Shown here: positions 1-10,410 of the stretch, piece by piece
Position numbering within the stretch: the first letter of the stretch is position 1
How the letters are laid out: each line of letters starts with the position of its first letter
NCBI GenBank assembly: GCA_018894105.1
Contig: CM032124.1
Coordinates: 6,123,501-6,187,500, forward strand
Origin: Jacaranda mimosifolia
Lineage: Eukaryota > Streptophyta > Magnoliopsida > Lamiales > Bignoniaceae
DNA length: 64,000 bases
Reading direction: 5' to 3'
Translations under genes and position numbers: made by a program
Notes under the pieces: model-generated
What the model saw: only the letters and a program-made list of their open reading frames with translations
Database searches by the model: none
Told to the model about the DNA's origin: nothing

Positions 1-680
1 ATTTCACTAGATAGAGTATAAATATTAAAAATTGTGATTAAAGATTTTTCTACCACTGGCCAACTTCTTCAAAGATTTATACTGATTTTTTTTTAAATAT
101 AATTTTTTTTTCTTATATCTGAATGACTATTATACTCATGTGAATTAAGATTGCTCTCAATTGACAGTTCTCAGCAAGTTCCATCACCAAGTTGATAAAA
201 CTTTACTAGATTATTCCATACACTTCTATTTTGAAAGATACATTTTCAAAATTAAGATTATTCTGTACATTTTCCCTACCAAACAAAGCACTTCAAAAAG
301 CAAATAATTTTGAATCAACCAAATCAATCAGTGGCTAAGAATTTTCATTTTTTTTTAAAATTAATGATTAAAGAAGAGGATAGGACAATGGTTTTATAAT
401 CAGCAGACCATGTGACCTAAATTATTGAAAAATTAATTAAGTCCATCTCATTGTTGACTTCCTTCCCCTTTCCTACCAAATTCATCATTAATTTTTATTA
501 AACTAATTAATTACCATTTACCACTAACTTAAGATGGAAATTGTTGAAAAAGGCAAAAAGATTGTGGCAGTCTAACAACATTAAAGAAAACAAAATGGAA
601 AATTCATCAAAATTCAGTTTATCTTGTCCAATTCTCTAGATTTTAGGAGCTCAGAATTTCTTGAGAAGTAAAAGATAACA
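1..680. other. Intergenic, 5' flank of the LecRK gene
   Basis: AT-rich DNA with no recognisable gene. It must hold the promoter and 5' leader of the lectin receptor kinase that starts at 681. I could not pick out one convincing TATA box. Poly-T tracts near 88-110 and 350 are the only simple repeats. Confidence 0.5.
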
Positions 681-2648
681 ATGTTGACTACGGTACTGTT
701 GATCCTGCTCCTCCAGCTAGCTGTTCCAGCTTCAGCTCTTGATTTCGTCTTCAACTCTTTCGCCGGCGGCGCCGCCGCCGCCAACCTCACACTCACCGAC
801 GACGCCCGCCTCGCGCCGCCGGTAATCCGCCTCACAAACGACTCCAACCAGTTCTCTCTTGGCCGCGCCTTCTACCCTTCTAGAATCCCTTTCAGGCCTT
901 CTAATTCCGTCAATGTCACGACGTCGTTTTCCACTCAGTTTGTGTTCTCAGTACTGCCCGAAATATCCACCAGTCCGGGCTTCGGCCTTGCCTTTGTCCT
1001 CTCCAATTCCACTTCCCCACCCAACGCCCTTTCGGGCCAGTATTTCGGGCTTTTCAGCGCGACGCCGCCGTCTGTGGCTCCGCTTTTGGCTATTGAATTT
1101 GATACTGGTCGGAACCCGGAATTCAATGACCCGGATGGAAATCATATCGGAATTGACCTTAACAATATTGAATCTGTGACTACACAAACAGCAGGATATT
1201 ACAATTCTACAGGTACATTCGTGCCTTTTGATATGAGGAATGGGCAGAATATTCACGCTTGGATTGAGTTCAGTGGCCCAGAGAATGAAATCAATGTGAC
1301 GATCGCGCCAGCTGGAATCCCCCGTCCGGCAAGAACTACGTTGTCATACAGGAATCCCGCGATCGCAAACTATTTTGCGACGGAGATGTTTGTCGGATTT
1401 TCAGCTTCCAAGACTCAATGGGTTGAGGCTCAGCGAGTGTTGGCCTGGAGTTTCAGTGATGTTGGGGTTGCCAGGGATATCAACACCACGGGTCTGCCCG
1501 TTTTTCAGTTGCCAAATTCCGGGTCATCTTCGCTGTCCAGTGGGGCAATCGCTGGGATTGCAGTGGGTTGTGTGGTGGCCGTTGTAGTTGTGTTGTTTTT
1601 AGTGTACTGGTTTTGGAGGAAGAGGAGAAAGGAAATGGAAGAAAATGATGAGATTGAGGATTGGGAGATGGAGTATTGGCCTCATAGATATTCTTATGAG
1701 GAGCTTCATTTGGCTACAAAGGGGTTTTCAGGTGAAGAATTGCTGGGATCTGGTGGATTTGGTAAAGTATATAAAGGCACATTAGGTAATGACATGGAGA
1801 TTGCAGTGAAATGTGTGAACCATGATTCTAAACAGGGGCTGAGGGAATTTATGGCTGAGATTTCAAGTATGGGGAGGCTGCAGCATAAGAATTTAGTCCA
1901 AATGAGAGGTTGGTGTCGGAAACGCAATGAATTGATGCTCGTTTATGATTACATGCCTAACGGCAGTCTTAATAAGTGGATTTTCGATAAACCAAAGAAG
2001 CTTATGAGTTGGCAAGATCGGAGAAGAGTTTTAGCTGATGTTGCCGAGGGTCTGAATTATCTGCACCACGGTTGGGATCAGGTCGTCGTTCATAGGGACA
2101 TTAAGTCGAGCAACGTTTTGCTAGATAGTGATATGCGTGGGAGATTAGGCGATTTTGGCCTAGCAAAGCTGTATACACATGGAGAGGTTCCAAATACTAC
2201 CCGGGTTGTGGGTACTTTGGGGTACTTGGCCCCTGAGGTAGTTACATTGGCTGCACCAACTGCGGCTAGTGATGTTTATAGCTTTGGGGTCGTGGTGTTG
2301 GAGGTGGCGTGTGGGCGGAGGCCGATAGAGATGGCTGTGGAGAGCGAGGAGGAGGAAGTGCTGATTGATTGGGTGAGGATGAAATATGTGGAGGGACGGC
2401 TGGCTGAGGTAGCGGATAAGAGGATTAGAGGCGAGTATGAACATGAGGAGATGGAGGGGATGTTGAAACTGGGGTTGTCTTGTTGCCATCCGGACCCTCT
2501 TCGTCGGCCTACTATGAGAGACGTTACTGCAGTATTATTAGGGGAGCATTTGGCGATGGCGCCAAAGGATTTGTTGTCAGGATTGACGCCTACGGCAAGC
2601 ATTCTTGATAGAGATGAAGGTGAAAATGAACAAGAAGAGAAGGTGTGA
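681..2648 (+). CDS. LECRKS1: L-type lectin-domain receptor-like kinase, LecRK-S.1-like
   Basis: Intronless gene for a 655-residue plasma-membrane receptor kinase, the usual length for the family. A signal peptide of about 19 residues ends at PASA. A legume-lectin ectodomain follows (about 20-262) with the metal-site region IEFDT (138-142) and DGNHIGIDL (152-160). The transmembrane helix is at about 287-312 and is followed by basic RKRRK. The Ser/Thr kinase (about 350-625) has P-loop GSGGFGKV (356-363), Lys377, Glu393, HRDIKSSN (471-478, Asp473), DFG (Asp491) and GTLGYLAPE (511-519), so it looks catalytically competent with an RD-type loop. Kinase stretches such as CVNHDSKQGLREFMAEISS and the C-terminal LLSGLTPTAS resemble Arabidopsis LecRK-S.1 (At1g15530) as I recall it, rather than the larger LecRK clades. 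Expected role: surface sensing and signalling. The ligand is unknown. Confidence 0.93.
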   Translation: MLTTVLLILLLQLAVPASALDFVFNSFAGGAAAANLTLTDDARLAPPVIRLTNDSNQFSLGRAFYPSRIPFRPSNSVNVTTSFSTQFVFSVLPEISTSPGFGLAFVLSNSTSPPNALSGQYFGLFSATPPSVAPLLAIEFDTGRNPEFNDPDGNHIGIDLNNIESVTTQTAGYYNSTGTFVPFDMRNGQNIHAWIEFSGPENEINVTIAPAGIPRPARTTLSYRNPAIANYFATEMFVGFSASKTQWVEAQRVLAWSFSDVGVARDINTTGLPVFQLPNSGSSSLSSGAIAGIAVGCVVAVVVVLFLVYWFWRKRRKEMEENDEIEDWEMEYWPHRYSYEELHLATKGFSGEELLGSGGFGKVYKGTLGNDMEIAVKCVNHDSKQGLREFMAEISSMGRLQHKNLVQMRGWCRKRNELMLVYDYMPNGSLNKWIFDKPKKLMSWQDRRRVLADVAEGLNYLHHGWDQVVVHRDIKSSNVLLDSDMRGRLGDFGLAKLYTHGEVPNTTRVVGTLGYLAPEVVTLAAPTAASDVYSFGVVVLEVACGRRPIEMAVESEEEEVLIDWVRMKYVEGRLAEVADKRIRGEYEHEEMEGMLKLGLSCCHPDPLRRPTMRDVTAVLLGEHLAMAPKDLLSGLTPTASILDRDEGENEQEEKV

Positions 2649-3555
2649 ATAATTATTTCTTTCTTTTCACCATTTCTTTTTTTGATTGTGTATACAGTTT
2701 TCGATGAGGTTTGGAATGTAACCAGACAATATGTATTTTTTGATGGATCTTGCCATTGTTGTACTATAAACTATGGATTTTCTTTGTAAGTACAGAATGT
2801 TGCATTTCCTTGTCCATTCTCTGGTATCCTTAATATCCCCAGAGAATCACATGCTCCTGAGCTGAAATTTTCTCAAAAGCAGATTTCAATCACATTTGAC
2901 TGTTTCCAAAAGTACATCTTAAAATTTCAATATTTAGGTATGGGAGGATAAATCAACTTTTGAGCCCCTCAAAAATCTTATAAGATGTCCTAAGGTATTT
3001 GATGAAAATTTTGAAGAAATAAGCTTACAAACTCCCAAAAGAGAAGGTCTTATAATATTGTAACATATCTTTTAAAAGCAAAGGATTTTCAATTTATTTT
3101 AAAAGGTTAAAGAACTTATCTAATTTTAATCATATTAGCTACAAATTTATCATTAATAATATTTTATAAACTCCAAATTTTTATTACATCCAAACATTTT
3201 AACAGCTTATCATTGAAAAAAGATCTAACTTCTCATAAATCTAAAAAATGTCTTATAAGATGCAAGAAGTTAAAGCGAAAAATTTCTAAGTATATGTCGG
3301 CTTGTTGACAAAATCAAGGATGTCCAGCAGGATGTTTGAAGACATGGACATTCTATTTGCAAGAATGAAGACTAGTGCAACGCAATTATAACTACATAAA
3401 CAATGAAAAGTTCAAAGCGACATGTGACAGAGAGGGCCAGAGGGGCATCTGGCATTTCTTTGACTTTCTTTGTTAATTCTGGTAGACACAGACTGTTGAC
3501 ACCATTGCTAAACAAAGTTCAAATCAAAAGGATCAAGATATAAGGTTGACTTAAA
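2649..3555. other. Intergenic between two convergent genes
   Basis: Holds the 3' ends of the LecRK gene (+) and the FRO gene (-), which are transcribed towards each other. The sequence is AT-rich. No open frame, RNA gene or transposon end was recognised. Confidence 0.5.
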
Positions 3556-6246
3556 CTAGAGTGTAAAATTTAGAGAGTGAAAACTGAAATGTGGTCTCTT
3601 TCCCTTAGCATTCCTTTGTGAAACCATAGCTAGTCTGCATTCTGAAGCCACGCACTCTTTCAATGCTTCAGGCCCACAGACCAACACACCTATATCAGAT
3701 CTCTCACATTCCCTTGTGAAACTGGAGAATATATCTGTTAAACCAGCAGCATATTAGACCATGTAATACAAGATTAGTCTCTACAGTAAAAGAACTAAAA
3801 AGAAATATGCTACCTTGAAAATTTGGCCTTCCTCCAAAATGTATTTCGTGTTCTGCAAGATCCCTGCTGGCTTCAAGTGAACTTTGTTTCACAGCTTTGC
3901 TTTGTTTATCAGAAAATAACTGAAGTTCTTTCTTTATCCTTCTCCACCTTATCATAACAGCCATTAACGCGCTAACTATGATCGCTATGGCATAAGAACA
4001 GATAAGAAGGAGGTCTATTTGTGAAGATGAATTCTTCTGTGCTGATGGTTTCTTGGCCGGTGTGATAAAGAAATGGTTGAAACAGACAAGCGAGACGAGA
4101 AAAATGATAGAAGAGATCATTGTAATAGCTGCTATCCAGAGTAGTCTTTCGGGTCCATATGTCGCATAACTGGTGCATGAAGTGTTAAAATTTGTTATTC
4201 GCGTCTCAGGGATGTTGCTAAGGACTTCTCTTAGTGTTGTCCCGTTTTCACTTTCTTGAGTCACATATACTTTGAGTTTTATATGAAATTGTTGGATATC
4301 TAGAAGCTGAGGAAGAATAGGATCCAGAAGGGAAACATTTTCTGATTTCTTTACTGTGTATATAAGTTGTATTCTATCTGGATATCCATTTCTGTCTTTG
4401 TTTAAGTTGCAGCTCATTTCTTGTAAGATACTCAGAAACGGTGTCACCCCAATTCCTCCAGCAACCAGAAGCAAATTATCATACCTGCATCAGGTCAGAA
4501 AATATCAATAGAATATACATAACTGTGTGTTTCTTACAGAGATTTCTGTTTGATCATATTGACGATACCTTACAAAATCCAGTGAGGCTGGCCCATATGG
4601 ACCTTCTACCGCAACTGGAATACACTCCCGTTGATCTGCTTCTGAATCTGGTTCGACTTCATTATGAATTTTGTTATAAAGGGAACTTGTCCATTTTCCC
4701 TCACTTTTTACAATGATAGAGAAGGTTTGCTCGTCGATGCTGGAGCTAGAAGTTATGCTGAATGGATGCCATTGGAACTTGGAAATGCTTGGGATCTTCA
4801 AAAAGATCACACTTGTTGGTGTATATCTCAGTCCTGCAATCACGGTATAAGTTTCTGCAATCACTTCAAAGACTGACATATAAAATGGAAAAAAAAGGGT
4901 TTTTGGGACTCACTTGGATCCTTTGGCAAAGTAAGTTCTATGGCTTTGCATGGGAAGATTCGAGCAGAAAGAATGCATGTTTCCGGCCTGGACTGTATGA
5001 TCCGGAGTAGTTTATCCAGGGCAAAGAGAAAAACTCCGGGAAAAACCATGTAAAAATGGCGGTCGCCTCCATGGAACAAGAATAGTACTAAGAAGACTAT
5101 ATAAAGGTGGTGTGTATAGTAGAAGAGCTGAAACCATTTCCTCCTAATCTGTGGAAGTGCTGTGATCCAAATGACTAGACCTGTTATAAGAGCCATTTCT
5201 CCGGCAAGGTATATTCGCCCATTCTTCTGCCACTTCCACATCTGTTTTTAACATTATTGACTTAAACTTATGTCCGCAGTTTATGTTCCTGTTAAGTAGT
5301 TCCAAAGGGGGCATAATTTTGTTACCTCATCTTGGATTCTATGCTTTATTCCCCAGATAAAAAGGGTGCCCGTCCCATGTAAAAAGGCGAAGAATATCAT
5401 TGCAGTGCCGAGCCAAATATGGTATCGGACCGAAGCTTCAAACTGGATGCCTAAAAACCGAAATATGGACATTCCCCTTAGTACAGGCAGAAGCAGCAGA
5501 GCTAGGCAGGCTTCTGCTAACAAGCCACAACGTGTCGCCATTCTGGACAACTTGTATTGCCATCTGAAATCAGGTACACATGATTGTCGTTAATGTGAGT
5601 TCCTCTTCTTTTCTAAGTAATCATTAGTTGGGAAATATACTTACAGACTCAGTTTGAATGATTTGATTGGTGTCATCTTCTTGAAGTCATTAGAAATACG
5701 GGCGTAGAATGTCCAAATGAGAAACATGATAAAAAGAGATGAAACAAGCATCTGTGCTCCAGACAAAATACCTATGTACTGATTCATAAAAAGTGGATTG
5801 GAGAAAGAAGTGAAAGCACTTCTTCCTTGTCTGCATAAAAAATTTACAGTTTGTGTGTCATTAAGTAGTCGAAAAGGGCTAACTTTTTATGTTGTGAAGT
5901 TCAATTCTATACCTGTTTCTTGTTTCTCGTCGTTTCAGTTCCAAGTAGATAAAGCTGATTATAGCCAAAGCTATTAGAGGAAATGTGTAGACAACAAAAT
6001 CAAGACCTGTCCAATGCAAGAACTGTTAAAAATTTTATAACAGGTTTTTGGAGCTTATAAGAATACAGAATCTTGAAAATATTATAAATTACCATTATAG
6101 CCAAACACTGAATCCGTTACCCTTTCTTCTGCTTCCTTCCATTTCCTTGTCCACAGTTCAGTTGGCTTCAGAATCCAAAGAGACAACCAACCAGCAAATA
6201 TCAAGATTACCAGTAGCTTGAGCATTGAAAAGGAAACCTGTGTCAT
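3556..6246 (-). CDS. FRO8: Ferric-chelate reductase (FRO family, FRO8-like)
   Basis: Membrane flavocytochrome that moves electrons from NADPH through FAD and two hemes to Fe(III) or Cu(II) chelates. Eight exons, in coding order: 6246-6093, 6006-5913, 5830-5645, 5563-5326, 5241-4914, 4833-4569, 4484-3814, 3734-3556. All have GT-AG junctions, and together they give 2115 nt (704 residues) without a stop. The N-terminus has a membrane segment (LKLLVILIFAGWLSLWIL). Heme-ligand histidines are in YHIWLGTAMIFFAFLHG (exon 4) and YTHHLYIVFLVLFLFHGG (exon 5). HPFSITSSS binds FAD (exon 6), LLVAGGIGVTPFLSIL the nucleotide (exon 7), and VCGPE closes the NADPH site (exon 8). Two further membrane helices lie in exon 7. 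The short N-terminus (SLWILKPTELW) and overall length suggest the FRO8 branch, which has been assigned to mitochondria. The family call is firm; the FRO8 assignment is from memory and less so. Confidence 0.9.
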
Positions 6247-6325
6247 ATTTAACCTAAATATCTCTCTTAAAATAGACTTCTTACAACTTGTGACCCAAGT
6301 CTACATATATCATCAAGAAGGCGGC

Positions 6326-6333
6326 TTTATATA
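6326..6333 (-). promoter_or_regulatory. TATA box of the FRO gene
   Basis: TATATAAA on the minus strand, about 80 bp upstream of the FRO start codon at 6246. The spacing suits a transcription start near 6300. Assigned by sequence and position only. Confidence 0.5.
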
Positions 6334-8032
6334 GTACTCAGGTAAAAAGAGTAGCTGCTAGAAGATCACTTTGATGGACCATCCCCACCATTTTGCAGAG
6401 GTGGTTGTTGTCAACAGATGCATTCACAAAATGAAAGCTCCATTATCATTCTTTAGTTTCATTAATAACATTATGTTAATTTGGACCTTGATTTCCCTGA
6501 GACTGGAGATAATGGACAATGGGGGCATAATGTTGCCAACTATGACAAATGCGCGATGATATATCTATTTATTTCTAGTATTATTTATTTATTTTATTTA
6601 GTTATCGTGTTTCTTGCTGATTGCTGCTTTAGATATCAGCTTCAATCAGCATATATATTGAGACTGTTGGTCCAACAATATTGTAGTGGATTTATGGTCC
6701 ACCATCCCACTACCCCTTATTTACATTGTTTGAAGATTTTGTGGGAAGATTGCATCCTATTAACAAAACAATCACCTTTTCTATATGTGGCTCATTTCTT
6801 TTGTACAAGAGATAAAAACTTCTTTCTTGCCAGTCACTGCTGAATATCAACTTCTTCAATCTAATCTTAGTAAACTTTTCGCTATCATTTTATTCTAGCC
6901 TATCTTAGTTTTGATGTTTTTTTGTGGATCGTCGTTTCAAGTCTTGCTCCAGTTGGACTTCCTATGCTGGGATATAGATCAAAGAATAAATATTTCTTTT
7001 TAGGTGGATTAAGGATTGTCGCTCAATCAATTAGTTATGAAACATCATGAGAAATCTTATATATCAACAGTGGAATAACAGATGCAATACGCTCTTAGAA
7101 TAAAGAATCTGCCATACAAGATTTGAGATGATGAGTTTTAATCTTTGAATTCAGTCAAAAGGTTTTGTGTACAAGAGGTCATCTAGTTGTCCAAAAGTGT
7201 GTCTACTTTTGGTCCATAACCCCATATACTTCAATCTTGCTAAAGGCTGCCTCAAAAATTTTGTGCTTTTGGAGTGCACTTCTTTATGCAACTTGCTCCT
7301 TGTGGAAAAGCTTAGAGCAGCAAGTGGTTGAAGATCATTTTGAAGCAAAGGTAGGTAAAATTTTATGCATCTATGTCCTAATGGCACAAGTTAAAATGAA
7401 TAACTCTTGGTGGGCTGTAAGGATAAGAGAAAATTAAGACCCACAAAAAAAGTAACTGTCTTTCCATGTTTCCACATGAGTTGTCCTTGCCCAAAAAGGT
7501 TTATTAGGCATGACTCACGAAGAAACGGACATCAGTGGTGAATATCAAAAGGAGAGGCCAAAAGAATATTACATTATCTTCTTGTTGAACTTTTTCATTT
7601 GCATCATTGAAAGCATGTAAGGATATATGATGCAGTAAAACCTCCCCATCAACTGATTTTCATTTCTTGAAGGACATAAAGAAAAAAATAATCTTATGCT
7701 ATCTTTCTGGTGCGGACCAAGTCAACTTAAATTGTTAGGCCGGGGGGGGGGGGGGGGGTGGCAAGTGGCTATGGACAAGAGAAAAGCACAAATTTTCTGC
7801 TGTAAGAAAAACATAGGTTTGTGACATATCCAATAGCCAGTAAATATTGACAGAAGAGAATCCACCTTTTTTTTTTTTTTTTCATTTCTTTTATTATTTT
7901 CTTTCCCTTTCATGGCTTAGAAAGCAACGCCCCTTTTACATCCACTTCACAAATTTGTTCTTCTCTTCTTATGTCTGAATCTCTTGTCTGAAGGGGGCAG
8001 AGGAAGGACCTTAAAGGAAGGGGAAGAATTCA
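6334..8032. other. Intergenic between divergent FRO and USP genes
   Basis: Contains upstream regions of both neighbours. Open frames here (for example around 7165-7437) have no recognisable domain and look accidental. A run of 17 G at 7742-7758 and a T tract at about 7867-7882 sit 150-300 bp upstream of the USP start. The leader just before the ATG is purine-rich (GGAAGGGGAAGAATTCA). Confidence 0.5.
7742..7758. repeat. Poly-G tract (17 G)
   Basis: Uninterrupted run of 17 guanines in AT-rich promoter DNA of the USP gene. Such runs are rare in plant intergenic DNA and length-unstable. The length could also be an assembly or sequencing artefact. Confidence 0.8.
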
Positions 8033-9836
8033 ATGGCTTTAGAAGAGGGGCAGTATCGTAATTGGCCAGCTTCTTCCCCGGAAATTGTGGAGATTGGGGA
8101 GGAAAGCAAGAGCATAGCAGGCAGCAGAGATGGTGCAGGTAGTGATGTATATGTTGCTGTTGGTAAAAATGACTTGCATGTTGTCAAATGGGCACTTGAT
8201 CATGCTGTGTCCCCCGGGAGTCGTGTGTTTCTCGTGCACGTTTTTCCTCCCATCTCTTACATCCCTACACCAGGTACATATCCCAGAATTTTTTCAGTTA
8301 TCTTCTGTTGTTGTCTGATGATAACATAGGTTGTTGTCTTATTGATGGTTTGGAGTTATTCAAGAAAAACTCTGTGACTAATTCAGCATGTTCATAATTT
8401 CATATCATGGCTGAGAAGTGGCGGGATATCATGTTCTAGAAATAGTTGGGCTGATTTGACATAATCTAGAAGTTCAAACACAAAATGGTTTCAGAAAGAC
8501 TTTCACTAATATCTAATTAAAATCAGAGTCCACAATCCTAACTTGCAACGTGATGATGGTCAAAATTCATTGCCAAACAAAGGCCAGCTGCATCGAGGTA
8601 CTATTCTGTCAGCACACATTTGGCAAGGGGCTATGAATATCAGAGAAGTTAAGGGCATTGACACAATTTATAAGTTGCTCCACTCTCACCCTTTGGGTAC
8701 TCTTTAGGACAAAATTTTCCACTAAATACTTATCAGTGGGATAATACCTTGATGAGACTGAGCATTTGGTCTTGTCCCATATCAGATGAGTTAAAAGGTT
8801 TTGAAATTGTGTATCAACTGTTATCTTAGACGCCTATTAATGACAAACACCCACCAAATGCGTGTCAAATCAATAATATCTCGGCCAAATCAGACCTTTA
8901 TGCTTGACAATGGATTTGATAATCAACATGCCCTTCATAGATAGTATTTGATCAAGCATGGAAAACTTGACTTATGCTCTTTTCTATGGTTCTTGATTAT
9001 CACAAGTGGAATTTCCAGGCAGCCCATTTTTGCTAGATCTGAAAAAGAACTTTAACATGAAACTTGTGTGGCAGTGGGGAGGCTATCAAGAAGCCAGTTG
9101 AGCAAAGATCAGGTGCAGGTTTATATAAGGGAGGAAAGCAACAAGAGAAAACATCTCTTGGAAAAATACATTCGACTATGCAATGAATCCAAGGTATTAA
9201 TAAACTAATCCCATATATTCAGGAGAACTGATATATACAGCTACAGACAGTGGCGACAACCATTGTTCGATTTTCATCTGCAGGTAGCAGTGGACACGAT
9301 GCTGGTCGAGAGCAATGCATCAGCCAAGGCCATCTTAGAACTCATTCCTGTTGCTAATATCACTAATCTTGTCTTGGGAACTAAGCAATCACCTTTCTCA
9401 AGGTAAATTCTTGTTTCATATGCAGTCTAATCATATCAAAGGTTGGCTCAAGTCTTGTGTTTGCCTAAGTTAATCTGGGAAAGTTTTTAGGCATCAAACT
9501 AAATATTATCTACACGCTGATATTGGTTTTTTGAATTATATTTTTCCTTTTTTACATCCATTATAAACGAGGATTTTATACGTTGTTTATTGTTTTCATT
9601 CTAGGCTATCAATGAAGGGGTTGGGGAAAGGAGAATATGTTCAGAAGTACGCACCGGAATATTGTGAGGTCACGGTGGTATATGATGGGAAAAAGATGAA
9701 GGATCGCCAATCACAAAAGTCGGAGGAAATGGCTCATACCAAATCCAATGCTGCATCAAATCAAAGGCCACAAGTTGGGCGACGTTCTGAAAGGCACTTC
9801 TTTGAATGTGTGTGCTTTTCAGGCAAATTCAATTGA
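8033..9836 (+). CDS. Universal stress protein (USP) domain protein
   Basis: Four exons: 8033-8273, 9075-9193, 9284-9402, 9605-9836. GT-AG introns; 711 nt, 236 residues, stop TGA. The USP/UspA fold starts at about residue 39 (SDVYVAVGKNDLHVVKWALDH) and continues through FLVHVFPPISYIPTP, a helical part (GRLSRSQLSKDQVQVYI... LLEKYIRLCNESK), then VAVDTMLVES, ANITNLVLGTK and YCEVTVVYDGKK. It resembles the N-terminal USP domain of plant U-box/USP receptor-like kinases (PUB52 type), but there is no kinase or U-box: the frame ends about 45 residues after the domain in a hydrophilic tail. The nucleotide-binding loop after LGTK is not the classic G-2x-G-9x-G(S/T), so ATP binding is uncertain. Probable cytosolic stress-responsive protein; biochemical role unknown. 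Confidence 0.88.
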
Positions 9837-10410
9837 AAGTTTAGTCATATATAAATGCATACATATTTTTATTCTTACTTTTAACTTTTTTTGTGCTTTG
9901 GAGGGAAATATTTGGGAGGATAGTTCAAATAGTTCTTGAAAATTGCAACTTTAGAGAGAAAGTAAGAGGTACCACTTTACATATGAAAGTTTTGAAAATT
10001 TTATTGGAAATTCAAGCTTTTGCTCCCCTTTAAATTCAATAGGAATATGTTGAGATGGGATTTTATTGCTCAAACGTGGAAGAATTGGATCCTTTCTTGG
10101 ACGTGGCTACTATTTATAAAAATTACTAGGGGCATCTTTTTATTGATACAATCTGATGGATGGGATTGATAGTAATTGGATTCAAAATCTAACTTCTTCC
10201 TCATAAATAAAGAGTGATATCACTTTAATCAATGAATCTCGGAAGCTATTTATGCAATTAAGTGAATAAGAATTCAGCTTCTATGAATTTTCATTAGGAA
10301 TGCAAACACTGAAATACTAAAAATATCATGACTTAAATATTTAGTTGTGCATACACTTGGCGTTCATTTGTAAAATAAAATATAAGACGAAACACTAAAA
10401 TTCAAAATAA
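9837..10410. other. Intergenic between USP and NLR relic
   Basis: Holds the 3' end of the USP gene (+) and the degraded 3' end of the NLR relic (-). AT-rich. No other feature recognised. Confidence 0.5.

Noticed and set aside
935..2602. Antisense and alternate-frame open frames over the LecRK gene
   Set aside because: They are shadows of a GC-richer real coding sequence and carry no domain.
7151..7437. Open frames on both strands between FRO and USP
   Set aside because: No recognisable domain and no splice continuation; they overlap each other as chance frames do.
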